From assembly GCF_032362555.1 (NCBI RefSeq), contig NC_083525.1:5069501-5133500 (forward strand): a DNA stretch of 64,000 bases, written 5' to 3'. This document shows positions 45,129-58,700 of the stretch, piece after piece. The notes under the pieces were generated by a model. That model ran no database searches and was not told the DNA's origin. It saw only the letters and a program-made list of their open reading frames with translations. Numbering within the stretch: position 1 is the stretch's first letter; every line of letters starts with the position of its first letter. The stretch is from Amyelois transitella (lineage: Eukaryota > Arthropoda > Insecta > Lepidoptera > Pyralidae). The position numbers and the translations under genes were made by a program.

Positions 45129-47857
45129 TTATAGTGTAGTAGTATGCGGAGCTCGCGCGTAGGCGGTGGGGATGAACCCGGAGCGCCGCGACTTGGGAGC
45201 GTGCGCCCACAGCCAGCCCTCCACCGTCTGCTGCGTGAGGTCCGCGTACACCCACTCGCCGCGCTTCACCGACAAGTCGTCTGGCGCTTGCGCCTGTGAA
45301 CAACACACATTATATTATTGTTTTACTAAGTTTTTATAACATTGAGATGTATGTGTCATCCATTATGGTAGTATGGTATGAAAAAGGAATTATAGTTTTA
45401 TGACACAAAGACACGCTGGAAAAATATACTTGATCTCGCTTTTCTTTTTCCTTTGCTTTGTCAATATGCATTGGGTCCTGGGTTGTTCTTGCAGAAGACT
45501 TTTTTTAAAGTTTATGCGGAATGTGGTCAGGTCAGGAGAACATTAAAAAGAGCTGAAAAAAGATATGGGTATTTGATATTAAGTTACCTTATAATCGTAA
45601 AGCATGACTAGCTCCGTGCCGTGGTACCGTCCGTCGCTGTCTTGCGCGGGGCTGAGGCCGGTGGTGGCCGACAGAAGCGTCGTGTTGGGGTTCGAAGCCG
45701 GCGGCGATTGCAGCTGTGGGCTGTTCTCTTGTTGGGTAGCTGTAAACAGGTAAAAATTGAATAAATATATATAGAAAAGTATAAAAAATTTCTGATGTTC
45801 ACATGACTAAATAAATTATAAAAGAAATTGTTATTTGGGAGAGAGATACCCAGACATGAAATCTAGGATACTTTTTTCTTTGAATGCTAACATGTTGTTG
45901 TTCTTTCCTAAGTATATAAAAAGTATCAGTTAAAAATATCGTGAGAAAACCCCACTAGCTATTCACATTTTAAATTTATTTAAATTAAATATTGTTACCT
46001 TGTACCACTGCTGGATAAACAAAACCAGACGGTATGAATCCCTCTTGTCCATCACTCCTCACTATCCAATACCAATCTGGATCTTCTCTATTGAGCACTG
46101 AAATAATGAAAAGATGAAAATTCTAGACAAAGAATTTTTTATAACAAGATGAGGATGTAACAAGCACAAGGAGAATGGAGTAGTTGATCAGTGCATCAAA
46201 TATATATTATAGCTGGTTGGAAAAAGACAGATAAACATATTGAATACTTTACCAAATCAGTTACTGACATGTTGTTCGAAGTATTGTTATTTTGAAGAAT
46301 GATTTCTTAATTTTCTGTCTATTTAAATCAAAATAAAAACTTCAAATTAATATTTGATAGGGAATTAATATGCTTGTGTATCAAGTAGCAAACCTGTAAC
46401 AAATTCTCCTCTTTCAACATCCACATCGTTCTCATCTCTGGCAGTGAATGTGTACAGTACAACGTAACGGCCTGAGGGGTCTTTGCTGAACGGACATGCT
46501 TCTCCTTCACTGCCCAGCTCCGAGTGACCATCGCCCACATTAGTGGCTCCATCTGATACGGACAACCTGAAAATTATAATTTTATTAATAAATACATTCA
46601 CTTTGACACTGGTAAAAGTGTAAATGAAATCCATATTGACCAACTGATTTTCATTCTTATTATGTTATTGTTGATGCTGTTTAGGGTTATATACATAACC
46701 AAGACATGAATAATACTTACTGTGAGACATCTCTATGTGCTAAATCGGTAGGAGATCTACTTCTGGGCAGTTTTTTCTTAAGGTCATGGGGTTCACACGG
46801 AGCGCAATATGAGTGTGGAATGAAACCCTCCCTTCTGGACTCTGCTAGTATTACATAGACCCAGTCATTTTCTCGGTACAACACATTTACAATTTGCCCT
46901 CTTTTTACCTGAAAATAAAAGTAGCATGAGGTAACTCATTATTTTAGTCACTTGGTCCGCAGGATTGCCTTAGCAAGGCAATCTTAGATTAATTTAAACA
47001 AAAACCTGTTGCAGGGTTTGTGGCAAGAAGAAAGATGTCTCTGCCTTCCCCTTTGAAAAAGAAGGTGCGGCAGATTAGATGAAACAGATTTTTTTTAAAG
47101 ATATCTATTTGTGTAACTTTATTTACCTCAAGTTCATCATCAACACAAGGTGCAAAGTCATGAAGAACCACCATTTTGGAATCTGGACTGAGCCCATGTT
47201 CCTTCTCAATGCCAACCCTCACTAGAGTTTCAATACTTGCAGAGCCTGTGATGCGGCCCATGCCAGGACTTAAACCAGAGCCTGGCCTTGAGAGATCTTT
47301 TTCTGAATCCCCGCTACTGGCTGGAATTGTTTGAATAGAAAATCAAATATGCATAGCCATTTAAAATATACAATTCAATGCTGCTAGTGTTAATAAACAT
47401 AGATAGTCCTGGAATGTTTTGTGTGTCGATTTTAAGACATCTATGGATGTCCTTAGAGTTTTGATTGAGTTTGTTTATACAGACTCATGGTAGAAAAGAA
47501 AATAGCTTTTAAGTAAACATAACTTAATTTTTTGATTCGAGTAGCTTGTTGGTATTACATCCACATCAAAAACAGAACTTTTAATGCAAACTCAACTAAG
47601 ATAAAATGCATATTGGAGTTAGACACAAAGTATAACAAATTGTTAGTTACCATCGTGTAAAATTACAGAAGTTCTCATGATCGATTAAGCAACATGCAAA
47701 AAATTTCTTCAAATATAACAGCGAAGACATTATTTTCATTTTATTTATAATTATGTAGAAAGTAAGGGTCAATGACTTAAAAAACTTACGAAGCTTCATG
47801 GTACTCACATTTCTTCTTTTTCCCTTTTCGTATTCGCACTGGACATAGAAATGCCAT
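45129..47857 (-). CDS. Dlish: triple SH3-domain adaptor, Dlish/Vamana-like
   Basis: Seven exons in phase: 47857-47809, 47320-47127, 46908-46721, 46566-46394, 46097-45999, 45739-45588 and 45293-45129, giving 339 aa. Three SH3 domains are visible: about 65-119 (KMVVLHDF, NDWVYVILAESRREGFIPHS), 177-233 (RYVVLYTFTARDENDVDV, DPDWYWIVRSDGQEGFIPS) and 277-333 (ELVMLYDYKAQAPDDLSV, GFIPTAYARAP). Each has the acidic RT loop, the paired aromatic/Trp ligand residues and the GFIP strand. The start MAFLCPVRIRKGKKKK is short, basic and Cys-containing. Three SH3s with this N-terminus and length suggest Drosophila Dlish (Vamana), which links the atypical cadherin Fat/Dachs system to growth control; this identity is from memory and less certain than the domain call. 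Coding exons each hold half an SH3, with introns in or near the domains. Confidence 0.82.
47005..47085 (+). mobile_element. LINE 3' tail fragment
   Basis: gtttgtggcaagaagaaagatgt-like sequence, then ctctgccttcccctttg, an older copy of the LINE tail, in the intron between Dlish exons 2 and 3. Confidence 0.5.
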
Positions 47858-49762
47858 TATGTATTTATATTATGTTAACACATTCCTCATATAAAACAAC
47901 AATTTTGATCAATTTCTTGAAAATTCATTACTAGCTTTACAGATTTACCTACTGCATTTACAATTTTCACACGGTTTCTACCTGTCAAAAAAGTTCAACC
48001 AAACAAGTTTATCGAACGCGTTTTGTTTTTGCTCATTTCATCTAAAATTGTCAAACTGTCAAATGCGTTTTGTTTCATCTTAAGCTATAGAATTAATGTC
48101 TCAAAGTTCAAAACAATCAAGGAATTAAAAGCCATTATGTTATATGCTAATGGCTACAATTAATTTTAATTGAAATAAATTTCTACTCATCATCCTCCTC
48201 CTAGCGTTTAGCCCCAGTTTTGCCTTTGATCACGATACGATCTTGGATAAGGTAATTCTAGGAGAACGTAACCCCATCCATTAAAAACAAGACTTAAGTC
48301 ACTAAAGTATAATAATAATTAAAACCTAACCCAAACAGATACTCACGATGTTTTCTTTCTCCGTAAGGATATCGGTTAGCAATCAAAAACATAATTTATA
48401 TTTCAAAGTTTATTTCTTTTGGATTTTTCATTGCCTTTGGTAGATAAGTAAGGCAGTTCACGTATACTTCAGGATTTTGCCAAGTCAAGCATAACATTGT
48501 ACATACATATACTTTGTTTTAATACATTTGGCACATAAATACTACTTACATTAATTCACGAAGTAAATAGGTCTCACTTATCTACACGCGATTAACAAGT
48601 GTAACTTGCTTAATTCTAATATCTGTAGATCATGGTTTAAATAAGTACACTTAAGTTACAAAATAAAAAACAGTGTAACATCGCTTACTGGAAAGAGTAT
48701 CAAAAACATATGTTTTAAAACTAACAGTTATACAGAGATAATATTGTCTGAAAGATTTTTTGAACTAGGTAATGTTGTGGTAGGTATTGACAAGGAAATT
48801 TACAATTTGCCTTTGGTCGACGTTGTTTTACTGTCGACGACGTTTGTGAAACCCGTAATCATGCAATTTGCCTGCGAGAATTTAATTTATTTTATTTCGT
48901 TTGTTCTACCTACCTAAGTTGAAGAAATTTTGCAAACAATAAGAAGATATGGTGTTCAAACCACTATTGTATTATTTTTTTTTTGACTTTACGTATTTAC
49001 AATTTTATCACAAATGACTTATACTACTTACTACACCAAAACATCATAATTAGACATAGTACATATAATATATCAAAGTTATGAAAAAATTTGGGAAACT
49101 TTTAGTTGAAGCTGTCTTCAGACATTTAGCTTCTACTTACTCAGCTTCCAACTAGAATCCCTACCACATACCCAAAATTAGATTTTTATGTCCTATCTAA
49201 TAGTGATAACTACTATGTATTATAACAGTTGATATACTCTTTAATATACGTGTATATTCATTCATTTTATTGTAATCATATGTATGTAGATAATATATTT
49301 ACGAGAATAGCCTGCCTTTGTGTATTTTTAACAAGTTATGTTTTCGTATCCTAGCACCATACATTTCGAAGCTCTTAATTTATATTTAAGTAAAGTAATT
49401 ATGATTTTAGAAACGATAAATTTATAGAGCAGAGATTTTTAATAAAAAAAATAAGCTAACATTAAATTAATAAATTGTTTAGTTCCTGTAGAACGTTCGC
49501 CCTCGGCAACGTGTCTAGAATGCTGATACTACTATCAACCTTTTAGAGAGAACGTTAAAAAGCTAATGTGCTGATGGATCCCCCGGCTTCCACCCCAAAA
49601 GGCTCAAAAAGAAGTAAATAAGTAGTTTGTAATTTATTATATTTTTTTATGAACGCAACTATATGTTTTCAAGGTTTTGAACCAGATTTCACATAATTTC
49701 CGATTTTCCAAGTCCTATAATTTATCAACTAAACAGTATTTATAGAATAAACCTGCATGAAT
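47858..49762. other. spacer between Dlish and the 3' end of Rph
   Basis: Dlish promoter on the left, Rph 3' UTR on the right (minus-strand AATAAA at 49633-49638, about 125 bases past the Rph stop). A SINE-B fragment lies at 48185. No gene seen. Confidence 0.5.
48185..48300 (-). repeat. SINE-B fragment, old
   Basis: gcgtttagccccagttttgc, gatcttggataagg and ggagaacgtaacccc; diverged SINE-B. Confidence 0.45.
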
Positions 49763-52700
49763 TTACAAGTGTTGGGTATCCGTTAGAGAATGCCATTGTT
49801 CGTGTCTATGGTCCGGGAATTTTATACAATCCATCCAGTGTTTCAGCCTTCTGCCCTTACTACTGAAGCCTAGGACTAAACTGCCAAGAAAATCATTAGG
49901 CTTCCCGTAGTCTTTGTCCCAAACTGTCAGTGTAAGGTTTTGGCGGGAAAGTTCGGTGGGTCGCGTTTCAAAAAGGAACTCCTCATTCCAAACTGGATTT
50001 AGGTTTCTCCATTTGATCGATGTTTTATGCTTCTTATGATAAGGGTCGGGGTCTAAATGTCTGAAAAAGAAATTAGGAATCGGTGGTTATTTTTAGCGAA
50101 TTAATAAAAAGAGGCATTCTAGGTACTACTTATATACACGACGGGTACTTTTACGGATATTTGGAGTCCTAAAAGTAAATTGCCTTTGGGAAATTCTGTT
50201 AAAGAACAAAAAGGAAGCAGTATATGTCTGCAACCCTAAAAAGGATGAAAATTCTGTATTCATACAGTTTTTTGGAGCTATGCAGGAAATTGTAGCTCCG
50301 AGTATCCAGTTATATAAAGTGCTCATTGCTTTGGAGTTTAGAAGCTGAACTACTTGAGTGCCTTTTCAATGAGTACCTTATTTAATATCAAGTAGGTAAC
50401 TGATGAGTTAACGAAATGACTCCAGACTATCATTTGAAGGAACACCAGGAACTCTGCAAATAGCGGTAACAGGCGCACGTCTCTTCATTTTGTAGTACAG
50501 ATAAACAACAGTTCAGGTATCGAACTGTGATAATAAAGGCAATCTGAATCAAGATACTTACAATTTCACAAAAGGATCCGAGTAGCCATTGCTATCCTGC
50601 GGAGGGAGATCAGCGGCCCTGCACAGAGTGACGACGAGCGCGCGTCTCTTCGTGCTGTAGCACAGAGCAAGCAGTATCCGAGGCCCCGTAGGCTCGGCAG
50701 TGGCGGCCCCAGACAACGCCAAGCGGAGCTGTAGAGGAGACTTGGCGCATTCCCGTAGAGAAACGGTGGCTGAGCCCATTTCGTCGCAACCATATCTGTT
50801 AAGTTTTTTTTTTAACTTTATTATCAATGGAATTAAAAGTTTCTGTATCCACTTTTAAGGTATGAATTAGCTTGCGGGCAACGTTTTAACAATAATTTTG
50901 ACGAATGTGACGAAAAGTAAGGAGTTTGTTTAATTAATCCAAATACGCAGACATTTTTCAAATAATCTTTTCAGTTTTTCTCGCAAAATGTTTATCTACG
51001 ATAGATTTTGAGGACGTCTGGTTTATCTAATAGAAGTTTTACTAGAGTTTTTATTTTAATTTTATTAAGGCTTCACTGAGAAGATACAAATGTGACAACA
51101 CTGAGATTAGCGAAATTAGTTTCTTAGTATGGTTCAGTACGTAGGCAGTAAGTCAGAGTACTTACCTATCATCGTCAAATAAGACGATTTCCAAGGATTT
51201 GCTTGAAAGATCTGATTCTGTGATGCCGAAGAAATGGAGGGTTTCGTTGAATTCGGGATTTTTTGTTTTGTGCACTGTTTTTGTGCGAAGTCTATTAGAA
51301 TAGGTGCCTTCTGAAAATTAATGAGATATTACTATCAACTTGATCAAATTCGAAAATGCTTAGGTACCTATTCTTAGATTATGTTATAAACAAGGCTAAG
51401 TTAGTGTACACACGAGTTATCAAGTTATAAAATTGTTATCGGATCGTGATTTTAAGCGGACTTCGGGCTCCTCTTCAGGAAAAACTCAAAGACGACAGAC
51501 GCCAGGAGGATTTTGATATAAAGACTGAAAAACAGATAAACGTATTTTATAAGATGCTTACCTCTCGGCAACACTTCTAATCTACAAAACGGATCAGACA
51601 GTCCAGTCATATCCATTCCGATGAGACCTCTGGCTCTTAGCACCATGACAGCCAACGAAGAAGTGGCATTATCGTATGCCAGTTTAATTTCCAAGGTCCC
51701 GAACCCTGCATCAGGTATCGTGGGAGGTCTTTCAATCTGGACGATAGATTTTGGTACATCTTTACGCGCATTTCGAAGGCTGTACGCGCTGCCTTTGCTT
51801 CCAGTGCGTTTTAAGGAAGCCAATGGTCGTTGGCTTATGCTGTCTGTGCGATGGAGGCTCAGGCCACTGACCCCGTGTGTGAGGATGTCTGTTTCATTCC
51901 AGTCGTAGTGGGAGTCCTGTATAAGAGGAGACGCAGAACATAAATAAGAGGAGGGAAGTTTAAATATTGGATGACCTCCGAGGCAGTCCGTCACAAGCTC
52001 TTGGTTTTTAATTCCTATTTATTAAACATTTTTTTGTTTATCATTTTTTACCAAGATTCTGAAATAAGTAGGTATAGTTTTCGTCTGCCATATACATACA
52101 AATATAATAATATACATATAAGTATGATAAAAAATCGTACATTGTGACAGTAATTTTCTCTTATAAATAAATACCGAGTTTTTTATTTTTTACGTATGTA
52201 TCAATCACGTCTAGAAAATAAGCTAAAGTTTAACAACCATTATTATTCCTCTGTTAGTATATACCTACTAAAAACAATAAAATACATACATATTATCACG
52301 TTTTTATCCCTTGCGGGTAGACACAGCCAACAGTCTTGAGAACACTGATAGGCCACGATCAGCTATTTGGCTTAATGATAGAATTAAGATTCAAATAGTG
52401 ACTGTTTCCTAGCCAGCTTGCTAAAATCAATAACAACACCCCTCATTATATCGCAGTTGGCTACATAAAAACATTCTGTGATAAGCTGACAAAAAATTCC
52501 ACTTGGCGATCCGTATTATGAATGTCGAGGCAAACAAAGGATCAAAGCGGAAAATGGTCCAAGGATTCCGTTCTTGTTCTGTTTGCGTCGGAGAAATCCT
52601 TGGCTTAAGATTTTAATATATTGTAAGACATGGGTATACTGCTTATGTTGTTAATCCGTAGTATTAAAAAGTTAAGGAAAATTAAAGAAAAGGCTTAAAT

Positions 52701-55700
52701 TAAAGTAACTGAATCAAATCGAAGAGGATCTGAAAGGTCTGGTCAACACTGCCTTAAACTGACTTGCTTGCATTAAAAGACTGATGAAATAAACAGCAGG
52801 AATCGTTACAAGTGTAAAGATGAAGTCTCTGCCTATCCCAGAATAATTATTCCTTTCCCAATACGTAGATTAAAATATCACAATGGAAGTAGTACTTTTA
52901 TCTAGGCATCATGTAAAATTATTACGCGGGGAAGCTGCAGCTAACATCTAGACGTACATAGAATACTAAAAACGGATGGTTTTTACTCTAAATACATTTA
53001 AGCCATTTCAATAAATAACTTGATGGACCCATTAATTTTTTTACACTGATCGTGGAGTTCAGTTGGATCAATTAGTATGTAAGCGATAAACACAGTTGCA
53101 TATATAAATAAAGTTTCCATATGATAAAGAAGATTCAGTGGACCCTAGTCCTCGAAGCTTAGTGGCGAAGCTATTGGGAATAAAGTTGAGAGAGAGAGAG
53201 AAAATATAATAAAAAGATTTTTCTGTACGTACGTATTTATTTTGGCAATTCATTACGAAGTACCCATAATTCCCTAATACGCTGAGCGATCGTAGCATAT
53301 TCGTAGCAAGTTTAGAGCTCATCGTAGCGTATGGAGCGTCATCGTAGCAGATTTGTAGATGTAGCATTATTCGTAGCACTTTCGTAGTCGTAGCAGTTTT
53401 ATGAAGACGGAGATAGTATCTCTATTTAGTTTGTGAAATTTTTAACACTTCAAAAAAGAGGAGGTTTTTAATTGTTGGCTTTAAATGTCATTTTATTTTA
53501 TTTAATGGCTTATAAGGATAATGCAAAAAAAAACATTTTTTATGTTATAATCAATTACTTAGATTTTAAAATGGCTATTTTTAAAGACTTTCCCTCAGAG
53601 TACCTGTCCGAATGAAACATGTGTCAATAACAGATCATGTCAAGGGTGCTATAAATAGTAGCTGCGGTGAAGTGATTACAAAAATAATTTCATTCAAAGT
53701 TTTTATAAGGTGAATTTAAATCACAATACGCAAGCTTTGATTTGAAATTTAAATCCATTTTCTTTATAAACTAAATGATTTTTAAACGCGACTTCGTCCG
53801 CCATAAAAGAAGTCTACGTACATACATACATATCATCACGTCTATATCCCTTACAGGGTAGACAGAGCCAACAGTCTTGAAAAGACTGAAAGGCCACGTT
53901 CAGCTATTTGGCTTAATGATAGAATTGAGATTCAAATAGTGACAGGTTGCCAGCCCGTCGCCTAAAAAAGAATCCCAAGTTTGTAAGCCTATCCCTTAGT
54001 CGCCTTTTACGACATCCATGGGAAAGAGATGGAGTGGTCCTACATACATACATACATATGGTCACGTCTATATCCCTTGCAGGGTAGACAGAGCCAACAG
54101 TCTTGAAAAGACTGAATGGCCACGTTCAGCTATTTGGCTTAATGATAGAATTGAGATTCAACTAGTGACAGGTTGCTAGCCCATCGCCTAAAAAAGAATC
54201 CCAACTTTGTCAGCCTATCCCTTATTCGCCTTTTACGACATCCATGGGAAAGAGATGGAGTGATCCTATTCTTTTTTTATTGGTGCCGGGAACCACACGG
54301 CACGTCTACGTAACTTATACTAAAGGCTGATTTTTTATATTACCACAGAAAGAAGGGGGAAGAGATCTAAGCCGCCTTTAGTTAGACCAAGCCAAACACA
54401 TCTATGAAAACCGCATTTAAATTGGGCAATAGTTTTCACGTGATGCCAGAACAAACATACAGACAGACATGTTTTTAGTTAATACGATAGATAATATGGC
54501 ATTTAGAAAATTAACTACGTGCCTGAATCATACTACGTAGTATCGATATAATCTGTGACTAAACATTAACGAGCAGGTAATTTAAGGCTTAAGCCTTACA
54601 ACGGGTCTAGTACAATGTAAGACGTGTTCAGGACTAATTGCCTTTGATCCCATAATCGTGAATGGGTTTTAGAATAAAGTGACTACGAATGTATTTATGG
54701 TCTGGTCAAAAACATAGTGTATGCCAGCCAGTTTTCTTCCAATTGAGATTGGAAAAAATTGGTATAATTAACAAATAACAAAGAACGAATAATAAAATTT
54801 GAGCATTTCCGAAGAAATGAGATGCTGAGTGACCTCAATTAACCCGGAATCAATAAAAGTCTCAATGAACAGCCTCCCACCCAAAGCCCTCCTGCAGGGT
54901 TGACAAATAAATGTGTTCCATCTAGGGTTGTCGAAAATAAGTTATTTTTAAAGAATAAATTGGCGTGTACTTTAATCATAGTTCTTTTGGTGAATAGGTT
55001 GAAATAGCATTATTCTATTTATAGATAATATTAATAATAATTTCATTATTCATTCCTATATACGTATTATATTAACATTTTTAGATGTTATTATATCTCA
55101 TTTATTAGGTTTAATTTTTCCTGCCATTTAAGATGATGATTACTAGATTCAAATGCCGTAGTAGCTAATATAAAATAATACTTAAAACTTTAAACACATA
55201 TTACTATAATACATTTAAAAGATATCTCTGGATTTCTTCAAGTTTCATCTTGACTTCATAAATGTTACACTTTTAGAGAACTAATGGACCACTAAAAATT
55301 ATTAAAAACTACCTAATCGCGGAACTAAAAAAAATACACTAGATCTTTTTTCTCGTTACTAGTAGATTAAGACTTCTACAAAAAAATTATGAATTTTTAT
55401 TGTCTGATTAATAAACTATTATTATTTACTACGAGTATATTATTTGCGTACATGCACAACCCTAGCCTCCTCGTCTTCCATCGCGATAGATATTATGACG
55501 CACGGTGACGTAGCGGCGCGCCGGCGAAATCTTCCGCTAAATCTGCTCGGGGTGACGGTTCATAATAATGTCTGTGACGTCATTAGGTGGCATGTGGATT
55601 CAATTTTTACACAATTGTGAATACGTATATTAAAAACTACATAAGCGATTTCGTTGTTTTGCATTTTGTGGGTATGAAAAATAGATGTTGGCCGATTCTC

Positions 55701-58700
55701 AGACCTACTCAATATGGTCACAAAATTTCATGAGAATCAGTCAAGCCGTTTCGGAGAAGTACAGGAACCAACATTGTGACACGATAATTTTATATATAAA
55801 ACACATATACATGTATAAATATACCTACTAAACCTTATAATCTTCTTTAACCAGCATTTAGTACTATTTTTAAAACTATTTGACACACTAAATATATACA
55901 GCCTTCAGTGTTACCCATGACACGTGCAGTTTTCCTTTATCCTATTCCAGAATAAGGTCATGGTTATTTGACATTCCGCAGCCTTCCTACATCATTTGTT
56001 TTGTTTACCGATAGTAATACAAAATAGTAGTTCTATAGGTACTTACATAACAAGTGAAAATATGATTGTTCCTATTTTTAGAGCGAAACATACTATCTTT
56101 TATAACGAGCTTGATGATTTTTTAAATTGATTTTTGGTATGTCATTCAACTAGCTAGATATTTCCTTCGACTTTGTTCGCCGACAATTTCAATACATATA
56201 AAAGCTAACAGCCTGTATTGCCCCCATATCAAACTATATTGAAATCAATACTGAGGCGCTAAGTAATACCTTGGTATTGTTCCTCTTCTATTATTTTATA
56301 ATTTTAAATACAGTTACCCCTTTCATAAATCACCGAACCGATAGTAATTAACTTGGGTGTCAATCCATTTATCATTTCCTCGAGTGGTTGACATCATGGT
56401 AACGACATGTTAGATATTATAAGCAGTGTAGAACAGATATTGATTAAAATACTTTAATATATATTTAAAACTAAAGAACTATTAATTTTTTAAATTTTGA
56501 ATTATGCGTCTATAGTCTAATACAAATCAAATTTCTGAGGGTGGCTTTCAGTCTTTTCAAGACTGTTGGTTCTGTCTACCCCGCAACGAAAGGGATACAG
56601 ACGAGACTATATGTATGTAGTCGAAGTCTATAAGATCGCCGCAAAGCGCCGCAGCAGGACAGCTTGTAATGTGTCTTTTATACACGTTTTATGTACATTT
56701 ATGTAAGGAATAAAATTAATGAACACATATAAAAACCACCAACCTATTAAGGTAGTAAAATCTTTTATTTATTTACCGATTCATGTATCTATACAAAAAG
56801 TGATAGTGATAGTGACCGATAAACACAAGAAACAGTACTAGGTTATAGCTTAGGAGCTTCTTATTTCTAAAGAAATCTCTTCCAACAGACCCGAGACAGA
56901 AGATCTGATGGAAAAAGTGACGATCACAATTTCCAATATCAATCCATAAAAACTGAATGAGCAATATTTAGAACAAAAGGTTTGTGCGGTCAATATAGAT
57001 TTTTTTTTTCATTTCCTGTCCCTACATTGTTTTAAAAATATTAACGCATATACTGCTACGTGCCTGCATAAGGGTGATCCAATAAACAGCGTGATGAGCT
57101 GGGAGGCACGGGTTTAAATCCTACCTCGCCATGTTTATTTGAGTTATGTACATTAGTTTGAGTGGCAACCTTCTTATGGCGATGGAAAACATCGTGAGAC
57201 TAAAAATATTTTCTAACGGGTTGGAAAAAAAATATGTTTGTCTGAAAGGTAAGCACGTCTTAACGAGTACTAATTAACCAATATCCGTTAAATTAAATTG
57301 ACTGAGGGTTCAACGGGATTGTAAAGAAAAGAAAGAAAGAGTTTCCTGTTCCTGTAAAAGACTTACTTCTCATTGGATCTATTTTTTTATATTTTACTTT
57401 TACATTATCTCTACTAAGTAGATAGTTAATTTCATTCCAGTTTGACCATACATACAAATTATCAAACCTATATCCCTTACGGGGTAGACAGAGCCAACAG
57501 TCTTGAAAACACTGAAAGGCAACGTTCAGCTGCGTATGGTTTAATAATGAAATTGAGATACAAATAGTGACAAGTTGCTAGCCTATCGCCTACAATAATA
57601 TATGTATATTAAATATTATAAAAATTGATGACATGGTTTTTCTTTTATGCTTTAACAGCCAAGTGGTATGCTGCCTGTGTAACAACAAAAACAAATTAAT
57701 TAATTGAAACACGGATATTTTGGATGGGTTTCAGGGAATCGGCGTCAAAGGCCGGAGTGTGGGAGTTATTATTCGAGTAAAAGATTATATTGGTCAAAAT
57801 GAAAGCAATACTTTTCCAATTAATTTTATAAATGGGTAAGTTTGTAAGGATGTGTGGATATGTGGAAGCGCCTTCAAATAATTGGACTTTGTATTATTCC
57901 ACCAATTAAAACTTATACTATTAGAAAAATATCTTTGCTCTTATTTTATACATATGTCGACCGTTTTTTTTTAAAAATAATAGGACCACTCCATCTCTCT
58001 CCCATGGATGTCGTAAAAGGCGACTAAGGGGTAGGCTTATATACTTGGGATTCTTCTTTTAGGCGATAGGCTATCATCCTGTCACTATTTGAATCTCAAT
58101 TCTATCTTAAAGCAAAATAACTGTACGTGGCCTATCAGTCTTTTCAAGACTGTTGCTCAGTCTACTCCGCAAGGAATATAGACGTGATTATATGTATGTA
58201 TGTGTGTATGTTTTAGCAGCTTATGTTCTTTTTATTTAGGTACATATGGGGTGTTTCACCAGCCATTCAATCAGATGACTTTATACCGAATAATAAATAT
58301 TTTTTGCATGTTCTCCACAGTTTAATGACGTACTTAGTAAAAGGGTTACTCATATAGCTAGGGAGCTATACCATCGCCGTTATGTAAACTCGTCTAATTT
58401 ATTCATAACCACTTCATCTTTAATAGGGTCCTTTCTAAAAAATTCTCGAACCTTCAACATGGTTTTATAAATTCTGAGTATTTTTAAGTTACGTGAACTA
58501 AACTGAACATGGCGTGGCCTTCCAGTCTATAAGAGACTGTTGACTCTGTCTACCCCGTAAGTTAGAAATACGTGATTATATATTTATAATGAATCATAAT
58601 TGCATTTATGTACCTTCAATATTTACCTACTAGTACTTTATTTAGCTGTATGAAAATGGCTATATCTTTTTAAAGCATGAGATTTATAGGTTTTTGAATT

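Noticed and set aside
56773-56964. 63-codon minus-strand frame in the Rph intron as an exon
   Set aside because: No phase-compatible splice sites, and the linker exon joins C2A directly in phase.
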